From positions 35,173 through 56,918 of the forward strand of contig DDHX01000059.1 in the NCBI GenBank assembly GCA_002338255.1: 21,746 bases of DNA, given 5' to 3'. A program made the translations under genes and the position numbers. This DNA is from Ruminococcaceae bacterium UBA1865. Its GTDB lineage: Bacteria > Bacillota > Clostridia > Oscillospirales > Acutalibacteraceae. The notes beneath the pieces are model-generated. The model made no database searches and was not told where the DNA came from. It saw only the letters and a program-made list of their open reading frames with translations. Each line of letters opens with the position of its first letter. The stretch's first letter is position 1. This document shows, piece by piece, positions 7,952 through 15,350 of this stretch.

Positions 7952-8719
7952 ATGAAAGAAAAAGTGCTTGCCATGCTGCGCGATATCCCGGGTAAAATCG
8001 GTTTTTATTATAAGAATCTAACAACCGGCGAGGAGTGGGAGTTAAATTCCGCCGTGCCGCTGATGGCCGCGAGTGTGATTAAAATTCCGGTTTTGACGGA
8101 GGTTTTCGCTCAGCTTGAAGGCAAAAACGCCGACAAAAGTGAAATTTACGAAATTAAGTCCGAAGATAAGCTGCCCTCCTGCGGCGCGCTGAATTACATG
8201 CACACCGGGCTTGCGGTGACGCTACAGGATTTGTATACCCTGATGATTATTCTAAGCGATAATACCGCTACCAATCTATTGATTAAAAAGTTCGGAATTG
8301 AAAATATCAATCGCCGTATGCGCAGCCTCGGTCTTGAAAAAACGACCGTCAACCGGCTGTTATTTGATGCTTCCGATGCCGCAAGGGGAAAAGAAAACTA
8401 TATCAGCGCCAAGGAAATCGGTATTCTGCTCGAGAAAATGTACCGCGGTGAACTCGTTTCACCCGCTGCTTCCGCAGAGATGCTCGGCATTCTGAAAAAT
8501 CAGCGTTTAAACGGCAAAATGCCGTTCTACTTCACAGGCGAAGTAAAAATCGCGCACAAAACCGGTGAAGACAGTGGCATAACGCACGATGTGGGAATTG
8601 TATTTGCGCCGCAGCCGTTTGTCGTGTGTTTTTGCTCCAACGAAGTGGACGTGCCCCGTTTTGAAACCGCCATTCAGCAAATTACAAGGATGCTGTACGA
8701 CATGCAGGCGGCGAAATGA
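7952..8719 (+). CDS. Cytosolic class A beta-lactamase-fold serine hydrolase (paralog 1)
   Basis: Serine hydrolase of the beta-lactamase2/class A family, 255 residues from this start. The three active-site motifs are intact: S-x-x-K 'SVIK' (Ser41, Lys44), 'SDN' (102-104) and 'KTG' (203-205). There is no signal peptide, lipobox or membrane helix, so it should act in the cytoplasm, unlike secreted beta-lactamases. The omega-loop region reads 'NRLLFDASDAARGKENYISA' and lacks the usual ExxxN deacylation motif of true class A beta-lactamases. A peptidase or amidase acting on D-amino-acid-containing peptides is therefore more likely than antibiotic resistance; this is inference. The ATG at 7952 is preferred over 7919 because the predicted transcription start lies after 7919 and a GGAG lies 11 bases upstream of 7952. 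Its stop overlaps the next start as ATGA. A diverged paralog lies at 18290-19084. Confidence 0.88.
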   Translation: MKEKVLAMLRDIPGKIGFYYKNLTTGEEWELNSAVPLMAASVIKIPVLTEVFAQLEGKNADKSEIYEIKSEDKLPSCGALNYMHTGLAVTLQDLYTLMIILSDNTATNLLIKKFGIENINRRMRSLGLEKTTVNRLLFDASDAARGKENYISAKEIGILLEKMYRGELVSPAASAEMLGILKNQRLNGKMPFYFTGEVKIAHKTGEDSGITHDVGIVFAPQPFVVCFCSNEVDVPRFETAIQQITRMLYDMQAAK

Positions 8720-10071
8720 CAACATTGATTCAAAATGGCACGCTGATTGACCCGATCAGCCGCATACATACAAAATGCAACCTATATATAAAGGATCATA
8801 AAATACAATCCGTTACTTCAGACCGGCCGGCCGCCGACCGGGTGATTGACGCGCGGGGCAAAATTGTCGCGCCCGGCTTTATTGATGTTCACATGCACGA
8901 GGGCGGACTGAATCCCGACGGAACCCTCGACGAGAGCATTTTGCTGTCGCTCCTGAGCATGGGGGTCACCTCCGCGCTGGGCGGTAACTGCGGCAACAAC
9001 GCGTTTGCTTCCCCCGGGGAGTACCTCGACCTGATTGACAGACGCGGCGCGCCGATTCATCTCGGCCTGTTCGCAGGGCACACAGACGCACGTCTGCGCG
9101 CGGGCGGAACGGATAAATATGCGCCTATTAATGAATCTGTTTTAAATAAAATGCTTTCTGCATTGCAAAAAGAGCTTGACGCAGGCTGTGCGGGCATTTC
9201 GTTTGGCGTAAAATACACGCCCGGCACTACTTTTGATGAATTATTAAAGGTCTGTTCGCTGTGCAAAAAAGCGAGCAAACCTATTTCCGCTCATATCCGC
9301 GAGGATGCCGCCGGCGTAATTGACGCGGCGCGTGAAATGGCCGAAGTCGGCCGCCAGCTCGGCATACAGGTTGAGATTTCGCACATTGGCAGTATGGCGG
9401 GCTTCGGCCAGATGAGTGAAACTCTGCAAATGCTGGACGAATATGTCCTCAACGGTACAAATCTTGGCATTGACTGTTATCCCTACTATGCATTCAGCAC
9501 CGAAATCGGTGAAACGACCTATGACGACGGCTGGCTTGAACGCTACCAGACCGGTTACGACAGCATTGAGCTATGCGACGGCGAGTTCAAGGGGCAGCGC
9601 TGCACCGAGGAGATTTTTTACAAGCTCAGAAAAGAAGCGCCGCGCACGATTACCGTTTGCCATGTAATGCAGCCGCAGGACGTGGATTCAGCGCTGCTGC
9701 ATCCAAATGTGATGCTTGCGACCGACGGCTTTCTGAACAACGGGCAGGGGCACCCCCGTGCGGCGGGTACATTCCCGCGTTTTATCAAAAATTACGTGCA
9801 CACAAACCGAATCAGTCTTGACGATGCAATTTACAAAATGACTTCCCTGCCCGCGCTTCAATTCGGCTTAAAAAACAAGGGCAGACTTTGTGCGAGTGCG
9901 GATGCGGACATCGTCATTTTCGACCCCACCGAAATTGCGGACACGGCAACCTTTGACGAACCGGTAAAATCGCCGGTCGGGATTGATTTTGTTTTGGTCA
10001 ACGGTGAAATTGCAGTGGAAAAATCTGTCATTAAAAAGCGGGATGCGGGGCATTCCCTCCGGTTTTGGTGA
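8716..10071 (+). CDS. N-acyl-D-amino-acid deacylase family amidohydrolase
   Basis: Metal-dependent amidohydrolase of the D-aminoacylase group, 451 residues, no signal peptide. Visible metal or catalytic residues: 'DVHMH' (His59, His61), the D-aminoacylase-type cysteine motif 'GGNCGN' (Cys92), 'SAHIRED' (His193), 'ISHIGSM' (His223) and the catalytic Asp337 in 'LATDGFLNNGQGHPRAAGTF'. The 'HPRxxGTFPR' stretch is characteristic of the family. Members release free D-amino acids from N-acyl-D-amino acids; the substrate here is not known. The 4-base ATGA overlap with the serine hydrolase gene implies translational coupling and a linked function, possibly breakdown of D-amino-acid-containing products of murein salvage. 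A dihydroorotase- or adenine-deaminase-like activity is less likely given the GNCG motif. Confidence 0.88.
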   Translation: MTTLIQNGTLIDPISRIHTKCNLYIKDHKIQSVTSDRPAADRVIDARGKIVAPGFIDVHMHEGGLNPDGTLDESILLSLLSMGVTSALGGNCGNNAFASPGEYLDLIDRRGAPIHLGLFAGHTDARLRAGGTDKYAPINESVLNKMLSALQKELDAGCAGISFGVKYTPGTTFDELLKVCSLCKKASKPISAHIREDAAGVIDAAREMAEVGRQLGIQVEISHIGSMAGFGQMSETLQMLDEYVLNGTNLGIDCYPYYAFSTEIGETTYDDGWLERYQTGYDSIELCDGEFKGQRCTEEIFYKLRKEAPRTITVCHVMQPQDVDSALLHPNVMLATDGFLNNGQGHPRAAGTFPRFIKNYVHTNRISLDDAIYKMTSLPALQFGLKNKGRLCASADADIVIFDPTEIADTATFDEPVKSPVGIDFVLVNGEIAVEKSVIKKRDAGHSLRFW

Positions 10072-10096
10072 CAAAGCTGTAATGAATTTTACCTTG

Positions 10097-10111
10097 ATAT
10101 GAGCGTCATAT
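10097..10111. promoter_or_regulatory. Palindrome ATATGA-GCG-TCATAT upstream of the salvage operon
   Basis: A perfect 6-bp inverted repeat with a 3-base centre, 16 bases upstream of the -35 of the next promoter. There is only a short T stretch after it, so it could be an operator or a weak terminator for the deacylase gene. Confidence 0.35.
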
Positions 10112-10126
10112 TTCATCAACTTCGTC

Positions 10127-10155
10127 TTTACAAACTTGCTGTACGGTGCTATAAT
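10127..10155 (+). promoter_or_regulatory. Sigma-A-type promoter of the murein-peptide salvage operon
   Basis: -35 TTTACA (10127-10132), 17-base spacer, perfect -10 TATAAT (10150-10155). It gives a leader of about 65 bases before the ATG at 10229. No other comparably good promoter is visible between here and 19908. Confidence 0.8.
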
Positions 10156-10228
10156 TCAATACATTAAATTGATTCGTGAATTTTTGTTTTGATAAAGTTG
10201 CATTTTAGTGAAGTACGGAGGGTATTGC

Positions 10229-11311
10229 ATGAAAATAACGGATATTCAGATCGGCGAGATTTTCGTGCCTTTGGCGACTCCTTTTAAAACTGCGCTGCGC
10301 ACGGTGGAAAATGTGGAGGATATTGTCGTAAAAGTGATGACCGATACGGGCGAAGTGGGGTTTGGAGAAGCGCCGCCGACCGCTGTGATTACCGGCGACA
10401 CCAAGGGCTCCATCACCTGTGCCATCCGTGATTTTATACGCCCGGCAATTTTGGGAATGGATATTGAGAATATTGACGGCATTATGGAAAAGCTGAACGG
10501 CTGCATTCAAAAAAACACAAGCGCCAAAGCCTGTGTGGATATGGCGGTTTACGATTTGTACGGCAAGCGCTTCGGCGCCCCGCTTTATCAGCTTTTGGGC
10601 GGATACCGCAAGGAGTTTGAAACAGATTTGACCATCAGTGTCAACCCCATAGATGAAATGGTAAAAGACAGCCTTGCCGCCGTTCAACGCGGCTATCGTA
10701 TCTTAAAGATAAAGGTCGGCAAAGAGGGCGCGAAGGACATTGAACGCATCGCCGCAATTCGTGAAGCGGCCGGTAAAGACGTTAAAATCCGCGTCGACGC
10801 AAATCAGGGCTGGAGCGCCAAGGAAGCGATTCATATTATCTCCGCGATGGAAGATAAAGGGCTCGACATTGAGCTTTGCGAGCAACCGGTCAAAGCGCAC
10901 GATTTAGCCGGAATGCGTGCCGTCACTAAAGCGGTGAGCACCCTTATTCTGGCGGATGAGAGCGTATTTTCCGCCGAGGACGCGGTGGAGATTATCCGGA
11001 CCGGCGCGGCGGATTTAATCAATATTAAGCTGATGAAGACCGGCGGCATTTACGGTGCCTTAAAGATTTGCAGTATCGCCGAAACCTACGGGGTGGAGTG
11101 CATGATCGGCTGTATGCTCGAAAGCAAGCTTGCGGTCAGCACGGCGGCACATTTGGCTGCGGCGAAGGCAATCATCACCCGTGCGGATTTGGACGGCCCG
11201 TCGCTTTGCAGAATCGACCCGTTCACAGGCGGCCCGGATTATTATGAAAACAAAATCGTCATGAACGACCTGCCCGGCATCGGGATACAAAGCGTTCCCG
11301 CTTTTCAATAG
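10229..11311 (+). CDS. ykfB: L-Ala-D/L-Glu epimerase (enolase superfamily, YkfB type)
   Basis: Cytosolic epimerase converting L-Ala-D-Glu from murein to L-Ala-L-Glu, 360 residues. Catalytic residues of the muconate-lactonising subgroup are in place: 'LKIKVGK' (Lys160, Lys162), metal ligands Asp190 ('RVDANQGW'), Glu218 ('CEQP') and Asp243 ('LADES'), and the opposite general base Lys267 ('NIKLMKTGG'). The 'ADLDGP' motif (Asp320, Asp322) matches the pair of aspartates that bind the dipeptide amino terminus in B. subtilis Ala-Glu epimerase, which is the best discriminator from other family members. An upstream GTG at 10208 is in frame, but GGAGG lies 7 bases before the ATG at 10229, so the latter is chosen. 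First gene of the operon, followed by a short hairpin and the peptide importer. Confidence 0.93.
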   Translation: MKITDIQIGEIFVPLATPFKTALRTVENVEDIVVKVMTDTGEVGFGEAPPTAVITGDTKGSITCAIRDFIRPAILGMDIENIDGIMEKLNGCIQKNTSAKACVDMAVYDLYGKRFGAPLYQLLGGYRKEFETDLTISVNPIDEMVKDSLAAVQRGYRILKIKVGKEGAKDIERIAAIREAAGKDVKIRVDANQGWSAKEAIHIISAMEDKGLDIELCEQPVKAHDLAGMRAVTKAVSTLILADESVFSAEDAVEIIRTGAADLINIKLMKTGGIYGALKICSIAETYGVECMIGCMLESKLAVSTAAHLAAAKAIITRADLDGPSLCRIDPFTGGPDYYENKIVMNDLPGIGIQSVPAFQ

Positions 11312-11314
11312 AAG

Positions 11315-11340
11315 AAGTATGGCATCCGCCATACTTTTAT
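11315..11340 (+). terminator. Hairpin between epimerase and binding-protein genes
   Basis: AAGTATGGC (11315-11323) pairs perfectly with GCCATACTT (11328-11336) around the loop ATCC, followed by TTAT. A 9-bp stem with a short T run begins 3 bases after the epimerase stop. It is probably a leaky terminator or 3'-end stabiliser, because no new promoter is visible before the next gene. Confidence 0.65.
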
Positions 11341-11390
11341 CATACATAAGCCTTGAGGATTATTTTACTAAGAGAAAAGAGGATAAACAA

Positions 11391-13244
11391 ATGAAAAAGC
11401 TGTTATCTCTGATGCTTTGCGCCGCAATGCTGATCAGCACATTTGCCGGCTGCGGAAAAAAAGCCGCTGAATCATCGGAAACCTACCGGAAACTGTATTC
11501 CAGCGAGTTAACCACACTGAACTACCTTGTAACCGGCAGCCAGGATGAACAAACGGTTGCGGCAAACTGCGTGGACGGACTGGTCGAATACGACAAGTAC
11601 GGCGTGGTACAACCCGGCCTTGCTGAAAAATGGGAAGTCAGCGCCGACCAACTGACCTGGACCTTCCATCTGCGCAAGGGCGTAAAATGGATGGACAACA
11701 CCGGCAAAGAGGTCGCGGACGTGAAAGCGCAGGACTTTGTGGACGCCGCCCAGTATGTTCTGACCGATACCTATAAATCTGAAACTGCAAGTGCGTTTTA
11801 CAGCGTTGTCGCAAATGCAGAGGATTATTACAACAAGAAAATTACCGATTTTTCAAAAGTCGGCGTCAAAGCGGTTGATGACAGCACTTTGGTTTACACC
11901 TTAAAGAAACCAACTTCGTACTTCCTTTCCATGCTGGTTTATGTTTGCTTTTTGCCGGCGAACGGCGATTTTCTAAAAGCAAAGGGTGCGAACTTCGGCA
12001 CCGACAACACCTCCCTCCTTTACAACGGCGCTTATATTTTAAGCACCTTTGAGCCGCAGAGCTCCCATGTTTACACCAAGAATGCAGCCTATTGGGATAA
12101 GAATAAGGTTTACATCAACTCGATTACCGAAACTTATAATAAAGAAATGAATACCCTGGCACCGGAAATGTACAAACGTGGCGAAATCGACCAGGCGAAT
12201 ATTACTTCCGACATTCTTGACGACTGGCTGAAAAACGCCGACACCAAGAACTTGGTCAGCCCCAGCCGCAACAGCTACTATTCCTATTTTTACGCATTCA
12301 ACTTCGACCCGAAATTTGACGCGCAGTATGAGCCGGGAAACTGGAAGAAAGCCGTCAATAATGAAAACTTCCGCAAGTCGCTTTTCTACGGCCTTGACCG
12401 CTTAAAAGGAATTTCTGTCGCGGAGCCGAATAATCCTGAAAAACAGCTTTTGAATACGCTTACTCCTCCCGATTTCGTAAACCTGAACGGTACTGACTAC
12501 ACCAACCTCGGCGACTTAAAGGCGATTACCGCAAGAGATTCCTTCCAGGCAGACGAAGCGAAGAAATACGCCGAAAAGGCAAAAGCAGAGCTAAAAGCCG
12601 CCGGCGCGACTTTCCCTGTGAAGATACTCCTTCCTTACAATCCAACCACCTCCAACTGGGATAAGGAAAGCCAGGTAGTCGAGCAGCAGCTGGAAGCTAC
12701 GCTCGGCAAAGATTATATTGATATCATTCCGGAAGCAGGCCCCGCCACAGGCTTCCTTTCAGCTGTGCGCCGCGCCGGCAAATACGCAATCATGAAGTGC
12801 AACTGGGGTCCGGACTACGCCGACCCTGAAACTTACACAGACCCATTCGCCCCGAATGACGCCAACGGAAAAGGCGGCGGTACCTACAATTGGCCGGAAA
12901 AGGCCGAGGGCTACACCGATGCCGACGGCGCAAAGACCTACACCAACCTGCTGACCGCAGCCAAAGCGCAGACCACCGATGTGGCCGCCCGCTACGCCGC
13001 GTTTGCAAAGGCTGAGTCTTTCCTCATCAACAACGCGTTTGTTATTCCTTACGGCTTGAACAATGACGGCTACAAGGTGAGCAAACTGAATGTATTTGAA
13101 TCTCAGTATTCCCCGTTCGGCGTTTCCGTGCTCCGTTACAAAGGGCAGCATGTGCTCGCAAAACCGATGAGCATGGATGAATTCTATGCCGCGGAAAAAC
13201 AATGGAGAGCGGATCGTGAAGCCGCACTTGCCAAAGCGAAGTAA
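11391..13244 (+). CDS. Peptide-binding lipoprotein, OppA/DppA type
   Basis: Extracellular solute-binding protein of a peptide importer (SBP_bac_5 family), 617 residues. A lipoprotein signal peptide starts 'MKKLLSLMLCAAM' and ends with lipobox 'TFAGC' (Cys21). The mature part carries family landmarks: 'GLAEKWEVSADQLTWTFHLR' followed by 'KGVKWMDNTG', 'DDSTLVYTLKKPTSYFLSML', 'NENFRKSLFYGLDR' and 'KCNWGPDYADPETYTDPF'. The ATG at 11391 is chosen over the upstream in-frame start at 11319 because it begins a perfect signal peptide and has AGAGG 8 bases upstream; 11319 lies inside the preceding hairpin. It is larger than E. coli DppA (about 535 residues). Flanking genes suggest muropeptides as ligands, but binding specificity cannot be read from the sequence. 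Confidence 0.93.
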   Translation: MKKLLSLMLCAAMLISTFAGCGKKAAESSETYRKLYSSELTTLNYLVTGSQDEQTVAANCVDGLVEYDKYGVVQPGLAEKWEVSADQLTWTFHLRKGVKWMDNTGKEVADVKAQDFVDAAQYVLTDTYKSETASAFYSVVANAEDYYNKKITDFSKVGVKAVDDSTLVYTLKKPTSYFLSMLVYVCFLPANGDFLKAKGANFGTDNTSLLYNGAYILSTFEPQSSHVYTKNAAYWDKNKVYINSITETYNKEMNTLAPEMYKRGEIDQANITSDILDDWLKNADTKNLVSPSRNSYYSYFYAFNFDPKFDAQYEPGNWKKAVNNENFRKSLFYGLDRLKGISVAEPNNPEKQLLNTLTPPDFVNLNGTDYTNLGDLKAITARDSFQADEAKKYAEKAKAELKAAGATFPVKILLPYNPTTSNWDKESQVVEQQLEATLGKDYIDIIPEAGPATGFLSAVRRAGKYAIMKCNWGPDYADPETYTDPFAPNDANGKGGGTYNWPEKAEGYTDADGAKTYTNLLTAAKAQTTDVAARYAAFAKAESFLINNAFVIPYGLNNDGYKVSKLNVFESQYSPFGVSVLRYKGQHVLAKPMSMDEFYAAEKQWRADREAALAKAK

Positions 13245-13279
13245 TCCTCGATTACAATAACCACTTTATTCTGTTTTTG

Positions 13280-13317
13280 AATAATGACTCCGTCGGAAGT
13301 ACTGCGGAGTCATTATT
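13280..13317 (+). terminator. Hairpin 1 after the peptide-binding protein gene
   Basis: AATAATGACTCCG (13280-13292) pairs perfectly over 13 bp with CGGAGTCATTATT (13305-13317), with a 12-base loop and a moderately T-rich region after it. It starts 36 bases after the binding-protein stop. Likely a partial terminator or RNA stabiliser. Confidence 0.7.
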
Positions 13318-13335
13318 CCTATTTTAATTTTATGC

Positions 13336-13381
13336 AAAATATGCGAATTGGCATTGGCTTCAACGCCAATTCGCATATTTT
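13336..13381 (+). other. Hairpin 2 upstream of the permease gene (17-bp perfect stem)
   Basis: AAAATATGCGAATTGGC (13336-13352) pairs perfectly with GCCAATTCGCATATTTT (13365-13381) around a 12-base loop. The hexamer ATTGGC occurs in tandem (13347-13352 and 13353-13358), so a shorter 6-bp hairpin with a 6-base loop can compete for the same right arm. The structure ends 5 bases before the AAAGGAG site of the next gene, so it could stall polymerase, block RNase movement or affect ribosome loading. Confidence 0.7.
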
Positions 13382-13400
13382 GTCACAAAGGAGCATTGCT

Positions 13401-14342
13401 ATGTTAAAATACGTTGCCAAGCGCTTGGCACAGTCGGTTCTTACGCTCCTCATCATCACTGCCATCGTGTTTTCGCTGATGAGACTGATGCCGATTGAAG
13501 GTTACTTTCAAAATTTTGAAAAGCTCGATCAGAATCAAATTCAAGTCGCCTTAAAAAGCATGGGGCTGCTGGACCCGCTTCCAATTCAGCTCAAAAACTT
13601 CTTTATTCAGCTTTTTCAGGGTAATTTAGGTAATTCGCTTATTTATCGCCCAAATGTGCCTGTGATGGACATCATCGGTGCAAAGGCGCCTGTTTCGATT
13701 TTCATGGGCCTTGCTTCCATGGCAATCGCCCTGCTGCTCGGTCTGCCGCTTGGTACTGCAATGGCGCGCGGCAAGAGCAAATTTTGGGATAGATTCGGCA
13801 CCGCATTCATCGTGTTTATCACTGCTGTACCGGCCGCCGTTTATTATCTTTTGGTTCAGCTCTATTTTACAGATTGGCTTGGCCTGCCGATTCTACTCAG
13901 TGCATCCGACCCCTCAAGCTGGATTCTGCCGACGATTTCCCTTTCACTCGGCAACATCGCCTACTACGCCATGTGGCTGCGGCGCTACATGGTTGACGAA
14001 CTGAACAAGGACTACATCCGGCTTGCGCGGGCAAAGGGCGTTAACAGCAAGGACATTATGAAAAAGCATGTGTTCCGCAACGCGTTTGTCCCGATGGTGC
14101 AATACCTGCCGACCTCCCTGCTCTACACCATCGCCGGTTCCATATACATAGAATCGCTGTATTCCGTACCCGGCATGGGCGGCCTTTTGGTCAACGTGAT
14201 TCAGCGGCAGGATAACAACATGGTACAGGCACTGGTTCTTATTTATTCAGCGATTGGTATTGTCGGCCTTCTGCTTGGTGATGTGCTGATGAACTTAATG
14301 GATCCGCGCATCAGCTTTTCCAAAAAAGGAGGTGCACGATAG
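13401..14342 (+). CDS. Peptide ABC transporter permease, DppB/OppB type
   Basis: First membrane subunit of the importer (BPD_transp_1 family), 313 residues, about six helices. The N-terminus 'MLKYVAKRLAQSVLTLLIIT' is typical of DppB/OppB. The cytoplasmic coupling (EAA) loop is 'YIRLARAKGVNSKDIMKKHV', followed by 'YIESLYSVPGMGGLLVNVI'. The ATG at 13401 has AAAGGAG 7 bases upstream; an in-frame ATG at 13284 lies inside hairpin 1 and would add 39 residues that do not look like this family. The stop TAG shares its last base with the GTG start of the next gene. Confidence 0.94.
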   Translation: MLKYVAKRLAQSVLTLLIITAIVFSLMRLMPIEGYFQNFEKLDQNQIQVALKSMGLLDPLPIQLKNFFIQLFQGNLGNSLIYRPNVPVMDIIGAKAPVSIFMGLASMAIALLLGLPLGTAMARGKSKFWDRFGTAFIVFITAVPAAVYYLLVQLYFTDWLGLPILLSASDPSSWILPTISLSLGNIAYYAMWLRRYMVDELNKDYIRLARAKGVNSKDIMKKHVFRNAFVPMVQYLPTSLLYTIAGSIYIESLYSVPGMGGLLVNVIQRQDNNMVQALVLIYSAIGIVGLLLGDVLMNLMDPRISFSKKGGAR

Positions 14343-15337
14343 TGGCTTTACGACACAAAAAGGTTGCTGCCGTCGAGGACAGTATCAACCAATCTTTCCA
14401 AAACTTAACCGACAAGGAACTTTTTGAATTTTCGGACTTTGACGAGGGAGCGGCCGAAAGAACGGGCTACTCCAACTACTCTTACTGGCGTTCCACCTTT
14501 CAGGTGTTCCTGAAAAATAAATTAGCCGTTTTTCTGCTCTTTTTAATCGGAATCATTCTTTTGTTCACCTTTATTCAGCCGGTACTGCCCGGCCAGCGTT
14601 CCGCGACCCAGATTTTCAACAACGCGAGCGGGATGCAGCTGAGGAACCTTCAGCCCGGTTCCGAGTTCTGGTTCGGTACCAATTCCATTGGTCAGGATTT
14701 GTGGAGCCGCGTCTGGAGCGGCACGCGCACCTCGCTGTTAATCGGCTTTGCTGTCGCTTTGAGCGAGGCGGTTCTCGGTATTTTAATGGGCATACTCTGG
14801 GGTTATGTTCGCAAGCTTGACCGGATTCTCACTGAAATTTACAACGTATTGGACAATATTCCACAGACCGTTGTTTTAATTTTATTTTCGTATATCATGC
14901 GTCCAAGCGTTTCGACGCTGATTTTTGCTATGTGCCTGACCGGTTGGCTGGATATGGCACGGTTTATCCGCAACCAGATCGTAATTATCCGCGACCGGGA
15001 TTACAATCTGGCCTCGCGCTGCCTCGGTACGCCGACCCGGCGCATCATGCTTCGAAATCTACTGCCATACCTCGTGTCCGTCATCATGCTCCGCATGGCG
15101 CTTGCGATTCCGGCGGCTATCGGCAACGAGGTGTTCCTTACTTATATCGGCCTTGGTTTGCCGGTCAGCATCCCGTCGCTCGGCAACCTGATCAATGAGG
15201 GGCGCGTACTGATGACCTCGGCCGCGCTGCGGTACCAGCTGTTCTTCCCCGCAATCGCGCTTTCCGTCGTTACCATTTCATTCTATATTATAGGCAATGC
15301 GTTCGCCGACGCATCCGACCCGAAAAATCATGTGTAA
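14342..15337 (+). CDS. Peptide ABC transporter permease, DppC/OppC type
   Basis: Second membrane subunit of the importer, 331 residues. A hydrophilic N-terminal stretch of about 55 residues ('FEFSDFDEGAAERTGYSNYS') precedes helix 1 ('AVFLLFLIGIILLFTFIQPV'). The OppC-like marker 'FWFGTNSIGQDLWSRVWSGT' and the coupling loop 'YNLASRCLGTPTRRIMLRNL' are present. The start is GTG at 14342, one base overlapping the previous stop, with GGAGG 9 bases upstream. Translation of the two permeases is therefore coupled, as expected for subunits needed in equal amounts. Confidence 0.94.
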   Translation: MALRHKKVAAVEDSINQSFQNLTDKELFEFSDFDEGAAERTGYSNYSYWRSTFQVFLKNKLAVFLLFLIGIILLFTFIQPVLPGQRSATQIFNNASGMQLRNLQPGSEFWFGTNSIGQDLWSRVWSGTRTSLLIGFAVALSEAVLGILMGILWGYVRKLDRILTEIYNVLDNIPQTVVLILFSYIMRPSVSTLIFAMCLTGWLDMARFIRNQIVIIRDRDYNLASRCLGTPTRRIMLRNLLPYLVSVIMLRMALAIPAAIGNEVFLTYIGLGLPVSIPSLGNLINEGRVLMTSAALRYQLFFPAIALSVVTISFYIIGNAFADASDPKNHV

Positions 15338-15350
15338 GGAGGTTGATTTT

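Noticed and set aside
7952..8719. Antibiotic-resistance beta-lactamase
   Set aside because: No signal peptide, no standard omega-loop Glu motif, and a neighbourhood of D-amino-acid and murein-peptide enzymes argue against a resistance role.
7902..10139. Shared CAAAC[A/T][A/T]GC element in the spacers of the two plus-strand promoters (7902-7910 and 10131-10139)
   Set aside because: The two copies sit at different distances from the -10 boxes and the match is short, so chance is a sufficient explanation.
10205..10687. 160-codon open frame on the minus strand
   Set aside because: Antisense shadow of the epimerase gene, which has all catalytic residues; composition is typical of a reverse-frame translation.
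12759..13202. 147-codon open frame on the minus strand
   Set aside because: Antisense to the peptide-binding protein gene, with no supporting start signals or family similarity.
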